Assembly (NCBI GenBank): GCA_900549825.1
Contig: URQB01000008.1
Coordinates: 1-64,000, forward strand
Direction of reading: 5' to 3'
Source of the DNA: an uncultured Oscillospiraceae bacterium
GTDB lineage: Bacteria; Bacillota; Clostridia; Oscillospirales; Acutalibacteraceae
DNA: 64,000 nt
Shown here: positions 16,699 through 24,242 of the stretch, in pieces
Layout: each line of letters opens with the position of its first letter
Numbering within the stretch: the first letter of the stretch is position 1
Notes under the pieces: generated by a model
What the model was told of the DNA's origin: nothing
Seen by the model: only the letters and a program-made list of their open reading frames with translations
The model's database searches: none
Translations under genes and position numbers: made by a program

Positions 16699-17727
16699 AT
16701 GGATCAAGTCAAAGTCGGCGTCGTAGGATACGGCACCATCGGCCAGCGGCTGGCGGACGGCGTGCATCTGCAGGGGGATATGGAGCTCGTCGGCGTGGCG
16801 GATGTGGCCCCGACGCTTGCCATTCGGGCGCTCAGGGAGAAGGGGATGCCCTATGCGCTGTATCTCTCCGTGGAGGATCACCGAGCGGAATTTGACGCGC
16901 TTGGCATTCCGGTTTCCGGTACGCTCACTGATCTCATTCAGAAATGCGACGTCCTGCTCGACGCGACCAATGCGGGCATCGGCGCGCAGAACCGCGTTCT
17001 CTATGAGCAGTATGGCAAAAAGGCCATCTTCCAGGGCGGCGAGAAAAACGACGTGGCCGACGTGTTCTTCCACGGCTACGCAAACTTTGAAAAGGGCGTC
17101 AACAGGCAATTCCTGAAGCTCACAAGCTGTAACACCACCGGCCTCATCCGCGCGGTGGACTGTCTCGACCGCGCCTATGGCATGGAGCGCGTGGCGATCA
17201 CGATCGTGCGCCGCGTCGCGGACCCCGGCGACTATCATAGAGGCCTGACGAATGCGCTTCGCATCGACAAAGCGCCGAGCCATCAGGCCGTGGACCTCAT
17301 GACCATCATGCCGCACGTGGCGGCCACGGGCATCCTCATCCACACGCCGGTCACGCACGGCCATATCATCACGGTCGTCGCGCACGGCAAGGAGAAGATC
17401 ACAAAGGAGATGGCCCTCAAGGCCTTCCACGCTCATCCGCGCATCCGCGTCGTATCCACGGATGAGGGCTTCCTCGGCAACGCATCGCTCTTCAAATATG
17501 CGCGCGACCTCGGCAACCCGCGCGGCGATATGTATGAGATCGCCCTGTGGGAGGATAGCATCGTCGAAACCGGCGACGATATCATGTTTGCCATCAATAT
17601 CCCGCAGGAGAGCGTGACGATTCCGGAGACGATGGACGGCGTGCGCGCCTGTATGGGGATGCAGACGGACCGTGAATCCGGCACTGCTGAAACAAACCGC
17701 TATCTGGGGATTGGAAAATGGAAATAA
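16699..17727 (+). CDS. Type II (archaeal-type) glyceraldehyde-3-phosphate dehydrogenase
   Basis: A 342-residue protein with VKVGVVGYGTIGQRLADGV (Rossmann), VDVAPT-like LVGVADVAP and the active-site Cys in LTSCNTTGLIRAVD (about residue 140). It then has IVRRVADPGD and HGHIITVVAHG, the pattern of archaeal GapII rather than the bacterial GapA with its SCTTN motif. It would oxidise glyceraldehyde-3-phosphate or a related phospho-aldehyde to an acyl phosphate. Start ATG 16699 follows AAAGGAGG; the longer frame crosses the operator. The pgk-like gene overlaps its 3' end by 10 bases. Confidence 0.88.
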   Translation: MDQVKVGVVGYGTIGQRLADGVHLQGDMELVGVADVAPTLAIRALREKGMPYALYLSVEDHRAEFDALGIPVSGTLTDLIQKCDVLLDATNAGIGAQNRVLYEQYGKKAIFQGGEKNDVADVFFHGYANFEKGVNRQFLKLTSCNTTGLIRAVDCLDRAYGMERVAITIVRRVADPGDYHRGLTNALRIDKAPSHQAVDLMTIMPHVAATGILIHTPVTHGHIITVVAHGKEKITKEMALKAFHAHPRIRVVSTDEGFLGNASLFKYARDLGNPRGDMYEIALWEDSIVETGDDIMFAINIPQESVTIPETMDGVRACMGMQTDRESGTAETNRYLGIGKWK

Positions 17728-18974
17728 AAATGACGCCGCTCGACGGCATGGAGGTCAGAGGCAAACGGGTGCTCCTGCGCCTCGACATCAATTCGCCCAT
17801 TGATTCGCAAACGAAGCGGATCGTCAATGAAAACCGCCTGATAAAGAGCCTGCCGACTTTGCGCTACCTGCTCGACGGCAGCGCAAAGGTGGCAATCATC
17901 GCCCATCAGGGGGATACGCTCGATTATCAGAACCTCATCCCGCTTGCCGAGCACGCCGAAAAGCTCACCGGTTTGCTGGGGCGCGAGGTGAAATACATTG
18001 ACGACGTGTGCGGACCGGCCGCCTGCGAAGCAGTGAAGGCGCTGGGGGAGGGGGAATGCATCCTTCTGGGCAATCTGCGCTATCTCTGCGAAGAGATCAG
18101 CGGATTTGAAAAGGAAGTAAAGCTGAAGCCCTCTGAAATGCTGAATACATGGCTGGTGCGCACGCTGACGCCGCTGTTCGACCTCTATGTCAACGATGCG
18201 TTTTCCGCCGCGCACCGCAACTGCCCGAGCATGACCGCCTTCCAGGAGGTGCTGCCCACGGCGGCGGGCTTCCTGCTCTTTGATGAATATCAGGCGCTCT
18301 ACAACGTCCTGCACGGCGCTGCTAAACCCGCGGTTTTCGTGCTCGGCGGCGCGAAGATTTCCGATGCGTTCGGCATGATGGAGGCCGTCTGTGCCAACGG
18401 CACGGCGGATACGATCCTCACCTGCGGCGTGACCGGGCAGGTGATGCTGCTCGCCAGGGGCGTCGAGCTTGGCAAAACGACGGAGGATTTCCTGAGCGCG
18501 CGCGACCTGTGGTGTTTCATTGATCAGGCGAAGGAGCTGCTCAGCCGCTTCCCCAGCGTGTTCAAGCTTCCGCTGGATCTCGCCTTCGAGCGGGACGGAA
18601 AGCGCGTGGAGATCGATGTGGCAGACCTTCCCGTGGAAGAATCCTTCTGCGACCTCGGCGCGAAGACGGTCGAAGCCTACCGCGAAATCATCGCGCAGGC
18701 GGGCACGATCTTTGCCAACGGCCCGGCGGGTGTGTATGAGAACCCGCTCTTTGAGACGGGCACACGCGCCATCTGGAACGCAGTGGCCAATGCGCCCGGC
18801 TATTCGGTGATCGGCGGGGGTGACACGGTCAGCTCCGCGACAAAGCTTGCTGATATCGGCAAGATCCATTATGTCTGCACGGCGGGGGGCGCGATGGTGC
18901 GCTTTCTATCCGGCAAGAAGCTTGCGCTGGTGGCCGCGATGGAGGGCGCATATGAGCGCGCAAAGCGTTTATAA
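17718..18974 (+). CDS. Phosphoglycerate kinase, archaeal-like paralogue
   Basis: A 418-residue PGK. N-terminal substrate-domain motifs: GKRVLLRLDINSPID, NRLIKSLPTLRYLL, IAHQGD, LLGNLRYLCEE and YVNDAFSAAHRNCPS; C-terminal nucleotide-domain motifs: FVLGGAKISDAFG, IFANGPAGVYE and VIGGGDTVSSATKL. The spacing and the HQGD in place of the bacterial HLGRP-type segment resemble archaeal PGKs. It would turn the acyl phosphate made by the preceding GAPDH into ATP and a carboxylate. Overlapping start and shared operator make it a two-gene operon linked to inositol catabolism. Whether the substrate is 1,3-bisphosphoglycerate or an analogue is open. Confidence 0.88.
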   Translation: MEIKMTPLDGMEVRGKRVLLRLDINSPIDSQTKRIVNENRLIKSLPTLRYLLDGSAKVAIIAHQGDTLDYQNLIPLAEHAEKLTGLLGREVKYIDDVCGPAACEAVKALGEGECILLGNLRYLCEEISGFEKEVKLKPSEMLNTWLVRTLTPLFDLYVNDAFSAAHRNCPSMTAFQEVLPTAAGFLLFDEYQALYNVLHGAAKPAVFVLGGAKISDAFGMMEAVCANGTADTILTCGVTGQVMLLARGVELGKTTEDFLSARDLWCFIDQAKELLSRFPSVFKLPLDLAFERDGKRVEIDVADLPVEESFCDLGAKTVEAYREIIAQAGTIFANGPAGVYENPLFETGTRAIWNAVANAPGYSVIGGGDTVSSATKLADIGKIHYVCTAGGAMVRFLSGKKLALVAAMEGAYERAKRL

Positions 18975-18993
18975 ATCAAATTGTATTTTTAAC

Positions 18994-19018
18994 GGGCGGG
19001 TCTTGTGTACCCGCCCTT
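18994..19018 (+). terminator. Hairpin after pgk
   Basis: Arms GGGCGGGT and ACCCGCCC with a 7-base loop, but only TT follows, so termination may be weak. Confidence 0.5.
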
Positions 19019-19123
19019 CCGCTTGTCGATAACGTCTCAGAGAAGAAAAAAGTGCACAAAAAAGCATGGTTTCTGATCGTTTCCGTAACCGGCATCTTTA
19101 TGCGCCGCTGGGCGCTGTCGGGA

Positions 19124-19446
19124 GGCCGGGGCAGCGCCGCAGCAACTCTTCTGCGTGGCTCGTGAGGGGATTTTTTCATCGCGTCTCGCGCGGTGAAAAA
19201 ACGGGCGCACAAATTGTCTGAGCGCCGTGAGGCGGCGAGTTTTTGTGCGTCCCGCCGAACGGGTTGGTTCGTGGCTCCATCTTCTCGCTGCCGACGTGCC
19301 GTGCAAAACGGCCCCTTTTGCTTCCTGTTCCGGCCGAACGGAAAAGGAAGGGCCCTGCGCGGCCTGAGCGCATTTCAATTCCTTTTTCCCTTCTCAAGGC
19401 AAGCAGAAAAGGTAAGCATAATGCAGAAATGTTACGAAATTGTTCT
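19124..19446 (+). repeat. Structured repeat element, copy 1
   Basis: The outer parts match copy 2 (21318-21630) closely, including TGCGTGGCTCGTGAGGGG, CGCCGAACGGGTT, GCAAAACGGCCCCTTTTGC and TTACGAAATTGTTCT. Three internal hairpins differ in sequence yet keep pairing: TTTTTTCA/TGAAAAAA (19170-19200), CGCACAAA/TTTGTGCG with outer GGG/CCC (19203-19253), and CGCC-GTGA-GGCG (19223-19234). A conserved nested hairpin follows (GGCC, CTTCC, TTCCG against CGGAA, GGAAG, GGCC; 19311-19354). No reading frame is shared by the copies. Strand is arbitrary. Confidence 0.75.
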
Positions 19447-19516
19447 CATGTTTTTCGACAGACCGCCGCCGTGCATACGTATACACGGCGGCGGGCGATC
19501 GCTTGCTACTTGCGTT

Positions 19517-19939
19517 TCACTCCTTTGTTGATTGGGTGCTGGAAGCTGGAGTGGTTTCCGAGCCGTTTTTCCCGGCTTCCCACTCCGCCTGTAGTGTGAT
19601 AGTGGTGCCGAAATCGGAACGCCGGATTTTGAATGGGAAGTGCTGCGGCATTGACAGTTCACCGGAAGCCTCTCTTCTCCAAATATAAATATTCTGTTTG
19701 CCGGTCAGCGGGTCGTTCCAGACAACGGAACCATTTTCATCTGTAAAACCAATCAATTCAAATGTTTCCGGGTTGCTGATGCCGTAATGTACTTGTACGT
19801 TGGGCAGGGGATTTCCTTCAGCATCTATCACTTGGAAGGTCAACTGCCTGGGGGGCTGCCGACATGCGCAGGCAAAGCAGAGAAGCAACAGGAGGGCGGT
19901 CAGGGTGGAGGAGATTCTACGAAACGGAATCATAGGCAT
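19517..19939 (-). CDS. Putative lipoprotein with Ig-like/regulatory domain
   Basis: The 140-residue product has a signal stretch (about residues 10-22) ending in Cys residues that could act as a lipobox (CFAC or ACAC). A domain of the carboxypeptidase-regulatory/transthyretin-like kind follows: LTFQVIDAEGNPLPNVQV, then IGFTDENGSVVW and a final beta strand TTITLQAEW. It lies 10 bases after the serine protease gene and is probably co-transcribed, so it may help anchor or modulate that protease (inference). A strong G+C hairpin (19463-19494) follows the gene but lacks a T-run. Confidence 0.6.
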   Translation of the reverse strand: MPMIPFRRISSTLTALLLLLCFACACRQPPRQLTFQVIDAEGNPLPNVQVHYGISNPETFELIGFTDENGSVVWNDPLTGKQNIYIWRREASGELSMPQHFPFKIRRSDFGTTITLQAEWEAGKNGSETTPASSTQSTKE

Positions 19940-19949
19940 TTCTCCCTCG

Positions 19950-20831
19950 TTAAAAAGATTTCATCCAGTTGAACATATCCTCATGGATCCGTTTTCCACC
20001 GTTCCAGGTGGTCAGCCCAGTTGTATGGACGCCAACAGCCGTATAGGTCGGCAGATAAATCGGAGAACCGCTTTGACCGCCCGTCGTATCGATGGTATAC
20101 CACATACGGTGTTCGCTTTGTGCAAAGATATTGCCGTTCATCGCCCACTGCGTTTGGCTTTTTTCACCGGGATATCCGCTGATTCGCACCTTCGTGCCGA
20201 CAGAGGTTTGATTGTAGCCATATCCGAACCAGCCGGTTGAACTTCCAATGGTCCGGTTGAGCTTTACCAATCCGTAATCCATCGTATTATCGCTATTATT
20301 GATCCAAGGAGTCGGAGTTCCCATATTGATCGAATAGGCAGAGCCATAGGGGGCTGTATTTCCATTTCTTCCTGGATAGAAGGTAATACGGCTGGCCCAG
20401 CCGCCTCGGCTGGAATTGTAAACACAATGTCCTGCTGTGACGATCGCGTCGCTTTTAAATAGCCAAGCGGTTCCAATGGTTGAAGCTCCGTTTGGCCATT
20501 TAACATCTATATAGCCGATTGCTCGATAGGGAAATACAGTTGTGTCGGAGATTTTTGTGCGGTTATCCCCTCCGATGATATCCCTAGGCATAATGGATGG
20601 CGCAGATTCCGGTCCTTCATAAGCCGGCACAACTGTTGCACTGCTCCGAGTGGTCGGCAGATCGCTCGCTTTGAGATAGGTGACTTCGCCGGTTGTGAGA
20701 TCCTTTGTGGCAAAGTCCGCACCGTTTAACGGGGATATGGAAAAAGCGGGAGAGGCGCAACAGCAGATCAAAAGCAGCGCGAGAATGGCGGAGAAACATC
20801 TTTTCATCTGGCATTTGGATTTTCTGTTCAT
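19950..20831 (-). CDS. Secreted trypsin-like (V8/glutamyl endopeptidase-type) serine protease
   Basis: The 293-residue protein has an N-terminal signal peptide (about residues 9-30), a propeptide-like region and a chymotrypsin-fold domain. The triad is visible: His in TAWLFKSDAIVTAGHCVYN, Asp in DNTMDYGLVKLNR and Ser in TTGGQSGSPIY, followed by AVGVHTTG. This pattern fits V8/glutamyl-endopeptidase-like secreted proteases that process or degrade proteins outside the cell. The ATG at 20831 has GGAAG upstream; an internal ATG eight codons on is possible. A promoter about 190 bases upstream fits a long 5' UTR. Confidence 0.85.
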   Translation of the reverse strand: MNRKSKCQMKRCFSAILALLLICCCASPAFSISPLNGADFATKDLTTGEVTYLKASDLPTTRSSATVVPAYEGPESAPSIMPRDIIGGDNRTKISDTTVFPYRAIGYIDVKWPNGASTIGTAWLFKSDAIVTAGHCVYNSSRGGWASRITFYPGRNGNTAPYGSAYSINMGTPTPWINNSDNTMDYGLVKLNRTIGSSTGWFGYGYNQTSVGTKVRISGYPGEKSQTQWAMNGNIFAQSEHRMWYTIDTTGGQSGSPIYLPTYTAVGVHTTGLTTWNGGKRIHEDMFNWMKSF

Positions 20832-21023
20832 TCTGATTCTTCCATTCCATTGTAATTTCTTATTGACTAAAACTCCAATTTAGTCGCGGCGGTACGGACG
20901 GATCGGAATTCTTTCATTTAAAAGGAAAGCCGTTTGGAATTCCTTTTCCGTTCGCTATATTTCTTTATGAAACATTGGTATCACTCCCTTCTTGTGGATA
21001 TTAAAGGTAAAATTTACAAATTT
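20832..21023. other. 5' UTR region of the protease gene
   Basis: It contains no supported gene. In transcript sense an AAGGGAGTGA site precedes a 6-codon frame near 20978. The ORF on the opposite strand is low-complexity A+T sequence and is not convincing. Confidence 0.35.
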
Positions 21024-21052
21024 ATAATATCAAATATACCAATAATTTTCAA
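21024..21052 (-). promoter_or_regulatory. Sigma-A promoter for the protease unit
   Basis: Minus strand TTGAAA (21052-21047), 17-base spacer, TATTAT (21029-21024). Confidence 0.55.
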
Positions 21053-21266
21053 GTATTTTCTTAAAATCATCATAAATAAGAGAAAAAGGGATTTCCGGTC
21101 TAAAATTTTTAAATTTTTGAACAGTCTGTTCCCCGTCTGTTCCCGCCGTGTAAACTTTTTCCCAAGGCCCGTTTTGGCATTGACGCGGCCCGGCTTTTTT
21201 CATAGAATTGAAACCAGAGCCTGTCGTATTTTGACGTGGGCGGTTTTAGAGAGGGAGGCGACTGGA

Positions 21267-21317
21267 ATGGGCTGTCTTGGCAATATTTTCTGGTTTTTAT
21301 TCGGTGGGCTGTGGATG
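21267..21317 (+). pseudogene. 5' stub of a yccF-like gene, cut by the repeat element
   Basis: After a GAGGGAGGCG ribosome site, ATG 21267 begins MGCLGNIFWFLFGGLWMG, the invariant start of YccF-family (DUF307) membrane proteins. The homology stops where copy 2 of the structured repeat begins. No remaining yccF codons are visible on the other side, so this was insertion plus deletion, not a clean insertion. Confidence 0.6.
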
Positions 21318-21630
21318 GGCCGAGGCAGCGCCCGCAGTAACTATCTGCGTGGCTCGTGAGGGGATTTTTGCCCGGAGGGCAAAAACGAACCTTCCCATGT
21401 GTTTGAGACGACGTGAATCGTCGAGTTTGGGAAGGTTCGCCGAACGGGTTTGATCGTGGCTTAATTTTGCCGCTGCCGAAGTGTCGTGCAAAACGGCCCC
21501 TTTTGCTTCCTGTTCCGGCCGAACGGAAAAGGAAGGGCCCGCGCGGCCTGAGCGCATTTCAATTCCTTCTTCCCTTGTCAAGGCAAGCAGAAAAAGCAAA
21601 CGTAACGGGGAATTTTTACGAAATTGTTCT
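21318..21630 (+). repeat. Structured repeat element, copy 2
   Basis: Second copy of the element at 19124-19446. Here the variable hairpins are TTTTTGCCC-GGA-GGGCAAAAA (21364-21384), a perfect 12-base stem CGAACCTTCCCA/TGGGAAGGTTCG (21386-21397 and 21428-21439) and an inner GACGA/TCGTC (about 21407-21422). The sequences differ from copy 1 but fill the same positions. The conserved nested hairpin around CTTCCTGTTCCG is at about 21495-21538. Confidence 0.75.
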
Positions 21631-21662
21631 GACGTAACGATATCCCTTTTTCAATAGGCTGG

Positions 21663-21693
21663 TGCACTTCCCTTTTGTGAAGTGCATTTTTTT
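21663..21693 (+). terminator. Intrinsic terminator
   Basis: TGCACTTC-CCTTTTGT-GAAGTGCA followed by seven or more T residues. It may be the former terminator of the yccF-like gene. Confidence 0.8.
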
Positions 21694-21877
21694 CTCGCGT
21701 TTATGTTTTGTCCGCTAATCATCAGCGTTTACGGGCTTTCCGGCATTTTTTCGCTTCGCCGCCCCTTTATGGAATAGCAGGGCTGAATCTGAATATGCTA
21801 TTGTGTGTGTCGAATTGAGGTGGAAGCCCACAGGGCTTTGAGAAGATAAAAGTTGGAAGAATGTGTGGGGAGTTAAG

Positions 21878-23905
21878 ATGTCTAACAGATTAGAAAATGA
21901 AAAATCGCCGTACCTGTTTCAGCACAGGGATAACCCGGTGGACTGGTATCCCTGGTGCAGAGAAGCATTTCAGAAAGCCTTGGATGAGGACAAACCGGTC
22001 TTTTTAAGCATTGGCTATTCCACATGTCACTGGTGTCATGTGATGGCTCACGAATCCTTTGAGGACGCGGAAATCGCGGAACAGCTCAATCGGGATTTTG
22101 TCTGTATCAAAGTAGACCGGGAAGAACGGCCGGATATCGACGCGGTATATATGGCCGTCTGTCAAGCAGTTACAGGCGCGGGCGGATGGCCTTTGACGAT
22201 TATCATGACTCCGGAACAGAAACCGTTCTTTGCCGGAACCTATTTTCCGAAGCAACGCCGCTACGGGCAGCCAGGGCTAACAGAGCTTCTGAAACGGGTT
22301 GCGGATTTATGGAAGCGTGACCGTGAAAAACTGCTGAACGCAGGAGATCAGATTGTGGCAGCCATCAACCAGGGGCAGCCATCCGGCGGGAATGAGCCGA
22401 ATCGGGCGTTGCTGCATGAGGCATATGGCCTCTTTCAAAGACAGTTTGATTCAAAATGGGGCGGCTTTGGTTCGGCGCCGAAGTTCCCGGCCCCCCACAA
22501 TCTGTTGTTTTTAATGCGATATTCTCTTTTGGAGGATGCGCCGGATGCCCTTCAAATGGCGCAAACCACTTTAGACGCAATGGCATACGGCGGTCTTCAA
22601 GACCACATCGGCGGCGGATTCTCCCGGTATTCCACTGATGAAAAGTGGTTAGTTCCCCATTTTGAAAAAATGCTTTATGACAATGCTCTATTGATCATGG
22701 CATATCTGAAAGCGTTTCAGCTCACCAAACTGGAACGGTATGCCGATACCGCTCGCCGCACGGCGGATTACATCCTTCGGGAGCTGACCGACGAACAGGG
22801 CGGATTTTACTGCGGACAGGACGCGGACAGCGACAGTGTGGAGGGCAAATATTACGTTTTCACGCCGGAGGAATCGGAAGCGGTTCTCGGCAAAGAGGAC
22901 GGGGAGGCATTTAACCGACTTTATGGAATCACAGCCGCAGGAAACTTTGAGGGAAAAAGCATCCCAAACCGCATCGGGCAGACAGAGGATGGCTGGCAGG
23001 CGAAGGATGAACGGTTGCAAAAACTATATCAATACCGTCTGAATCGCGTCAAGCTTCATAAGGATGATAAAGTCCTGTTATCATGGAACGCCTGGACGAT
23101 CCTGGCGCTTTCGCAGGCAGGTCGAATGCTCGGGGATGACCGTTATCTGAATGCCGCAAGAAGGGCACAGCAATTTATTGAAAACAATATGACGGATCAA
23201 AACGGCCGATTGTATTTACGCTGGCGGGATGGCGAGGCGGCCCATATCGGGCAACTGGAGGATTACGCCGTTTACGCACTCGCCTTACTCGCGCTTTACC
23301 GCGCTTCTTTTGAGCCGGAATATCTGAATGAGGCGATCTGCAGAGCGCGGCAGATGATGGAGCTTTTCGAAGATCAGGAAAACGGCGGCTATTTTATCAC
23401 TGCGTCCGACGCTGAGCGGCTGATCGCCCGTCCGAAAGAGACCTATGACGGCGCACTCCCCTCCGGCAATTCTGTGGCGGCAATGGTTCTGCAAAGGCTT
23501 GCCATGCTGACAGGCGAAATCGAATGGCAGGAGGCGGCTAACAGGCAGCTCCGGTTTATGGTGGGTGAAATCACCGGTTACCCGGCAGGCTCCAGCTTTG
23601 CACTGCTTGCCATGGCGGACGCCCTTTACCCGCACAGAGAATTGATTTGCGCTGTAAACGGAAATGTGCCGTGGGAACTGGAAGCGTATCTGAAAGGAAA
23701 TCCGGCAGACGAACTTCACATCCTGATTAAGACGGCCGATCACGCGGCGCTTCTTTCCCAATGCGCACCCTTTACAAGGGATTATCCCGTACCGGAAGAC
23801 GGCGCGGTCTATTATCTCTGTGAAAACGGAGCATGCAAAGCGCCTGTCACGCATTTGGAAGAGTTGCAGTTGCCTTCCTGCCGAAGGGATTCACACGGGG
23901 AATAG
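21878..23905 (+). CDS. Thioredoxin-fold DUF255 protein (YyaL/SPATA20 family)
   Basis: The 675-residue protein has an N-terminal thioredoxin-like domain with the family signature SPYLFQHRDNPVDWYPW and the redox-type site STCHWCHVMAHESF (Cys about 49 and 52). An (alpha/alpha)6 glycoside-hydrolase-like toroid follows (GGLQDHIGGGFSRYSTD, PHFEKMLYDNALL, YCGQDADSDSVEGKYYVF). The family is widespread; its biochemical role is unclear. I chose ATG 21878 because MSNRLENEKSPYL is the usual start. A terminator follows at 23917. Confidence 0.9.
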   Translation: MSNRLENEKSPYLFQHRDNPVDWYPWCREAFQKALDEDKPVFLSIGYSTCHWCHVMAHESFEDAEIAEQLNRDFVCIKVDREERPDIDAVYMAVCQAVTGAGGWPLTIIMTPEQKPFFAGTYFPKQRRYGQPGLTELLKRVADLWKRDREKLLNAGDQIVAAINQGQPSGGNEPNRALLHEAYGLFQRQFDSKWGGFGSAPKFPAPHNLLFLMRYSLLEDAPDALQMAQTTLDAMAYGGLQDHIGGGFSRYSTDEKWLVPHFEKMLYDNALLIMAYLKAFQLTKLERYADTARRTADYILRELTDEQGGFYCGQDADSDSVEGKYYVFTPEESEAVLGKEDGEAFNRLYGITAAGNFEGKSIPNRIGQTEDGWQAKDERLQKLYQYRLNRVKLHKDDKVLLSWNAWTILALSQAGRMLGDDRYLNAARRAQQFIENNMTDQNGRLYLRWRDGEAAHIGQLEDYAVYALALLALYRASFEPEYLNEAICRARQMMELFEDQENGGYFITASDAERLIARPKETYDGALPSGNSVAAMVLQRLAMLTGEIEWQEAANRQLRFMVGEITGYPAGSSFALLAMADALYPHRELICAVNGNVPWELEAYLKGNPADELHILIKTADHAALLSQCAPFTRDYPVPEDGAVYYLCENGACKAPVTHLEELQLPSCRRDSHGE

Positions 23906-23916
23906 TCCCGGTGGAA

Positions 23917-23967
23917 GCCGAAATGCGGAATGAAAAGGCTGGCCGTTTCGTATTTCGGCCTTTATTT
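23917..23967 (+). terminator. Terminator after the DUF255 gene
   Basis: Arms GCCGAAATGCG (23917-23927) and CGTATTTCGGC (23949-23959) with one mismatch, then CTTTATTT. Confidence 0.6.
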
Positions 23968-24041
23968 GCAGTCGCATCGGTAAACTAGCGGAAACCGCGC
24001 CGCCTGACAGCCGTAAAGCCACGTTTACCGCGTTCTCGGCC
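23960..24041. repeat. Intergenic repeat of about 80 bases, copy X
   Basis: Matches 32220-32303 imperfectly but clearly over its whole length; the best block is AAAGCCACGTTT(A/G)CCGCG then TTCTCGGCC. Read on the minus strand both copies give similar peptides (AEN-NVALRL-GGAVS), but neither lies in a convincing gene. The remaining stretch to 24242 holds nothing else I can support. Confidence 0.6.
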
Positions 24042-24242
24042 TTTCGCCCTGTGGCCTTGCAAAGTGGTTTGCGCACGGTGGGTTTTCAGTTTTTCATTGC
24101 TTTTTATCTCCCATATTTTCCACGTCATATTTTTAGATTGAGTAAGGTGTTGCGCGATGTATTGCGGACATTGTAACAATATGATAAAATACAAAAACGT
24201 ATCTTAAGAAAATGGGTAAAATGATGGGAAAAGGAGAGAAAA

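Noticed and set aside
20934..21359. A 141-codon plus-strand frame
   Set aside because: Its first two thirds are low-complexity A+T sequence under the protease promoter; only the yccF-like stub at 21267 is meaningful.
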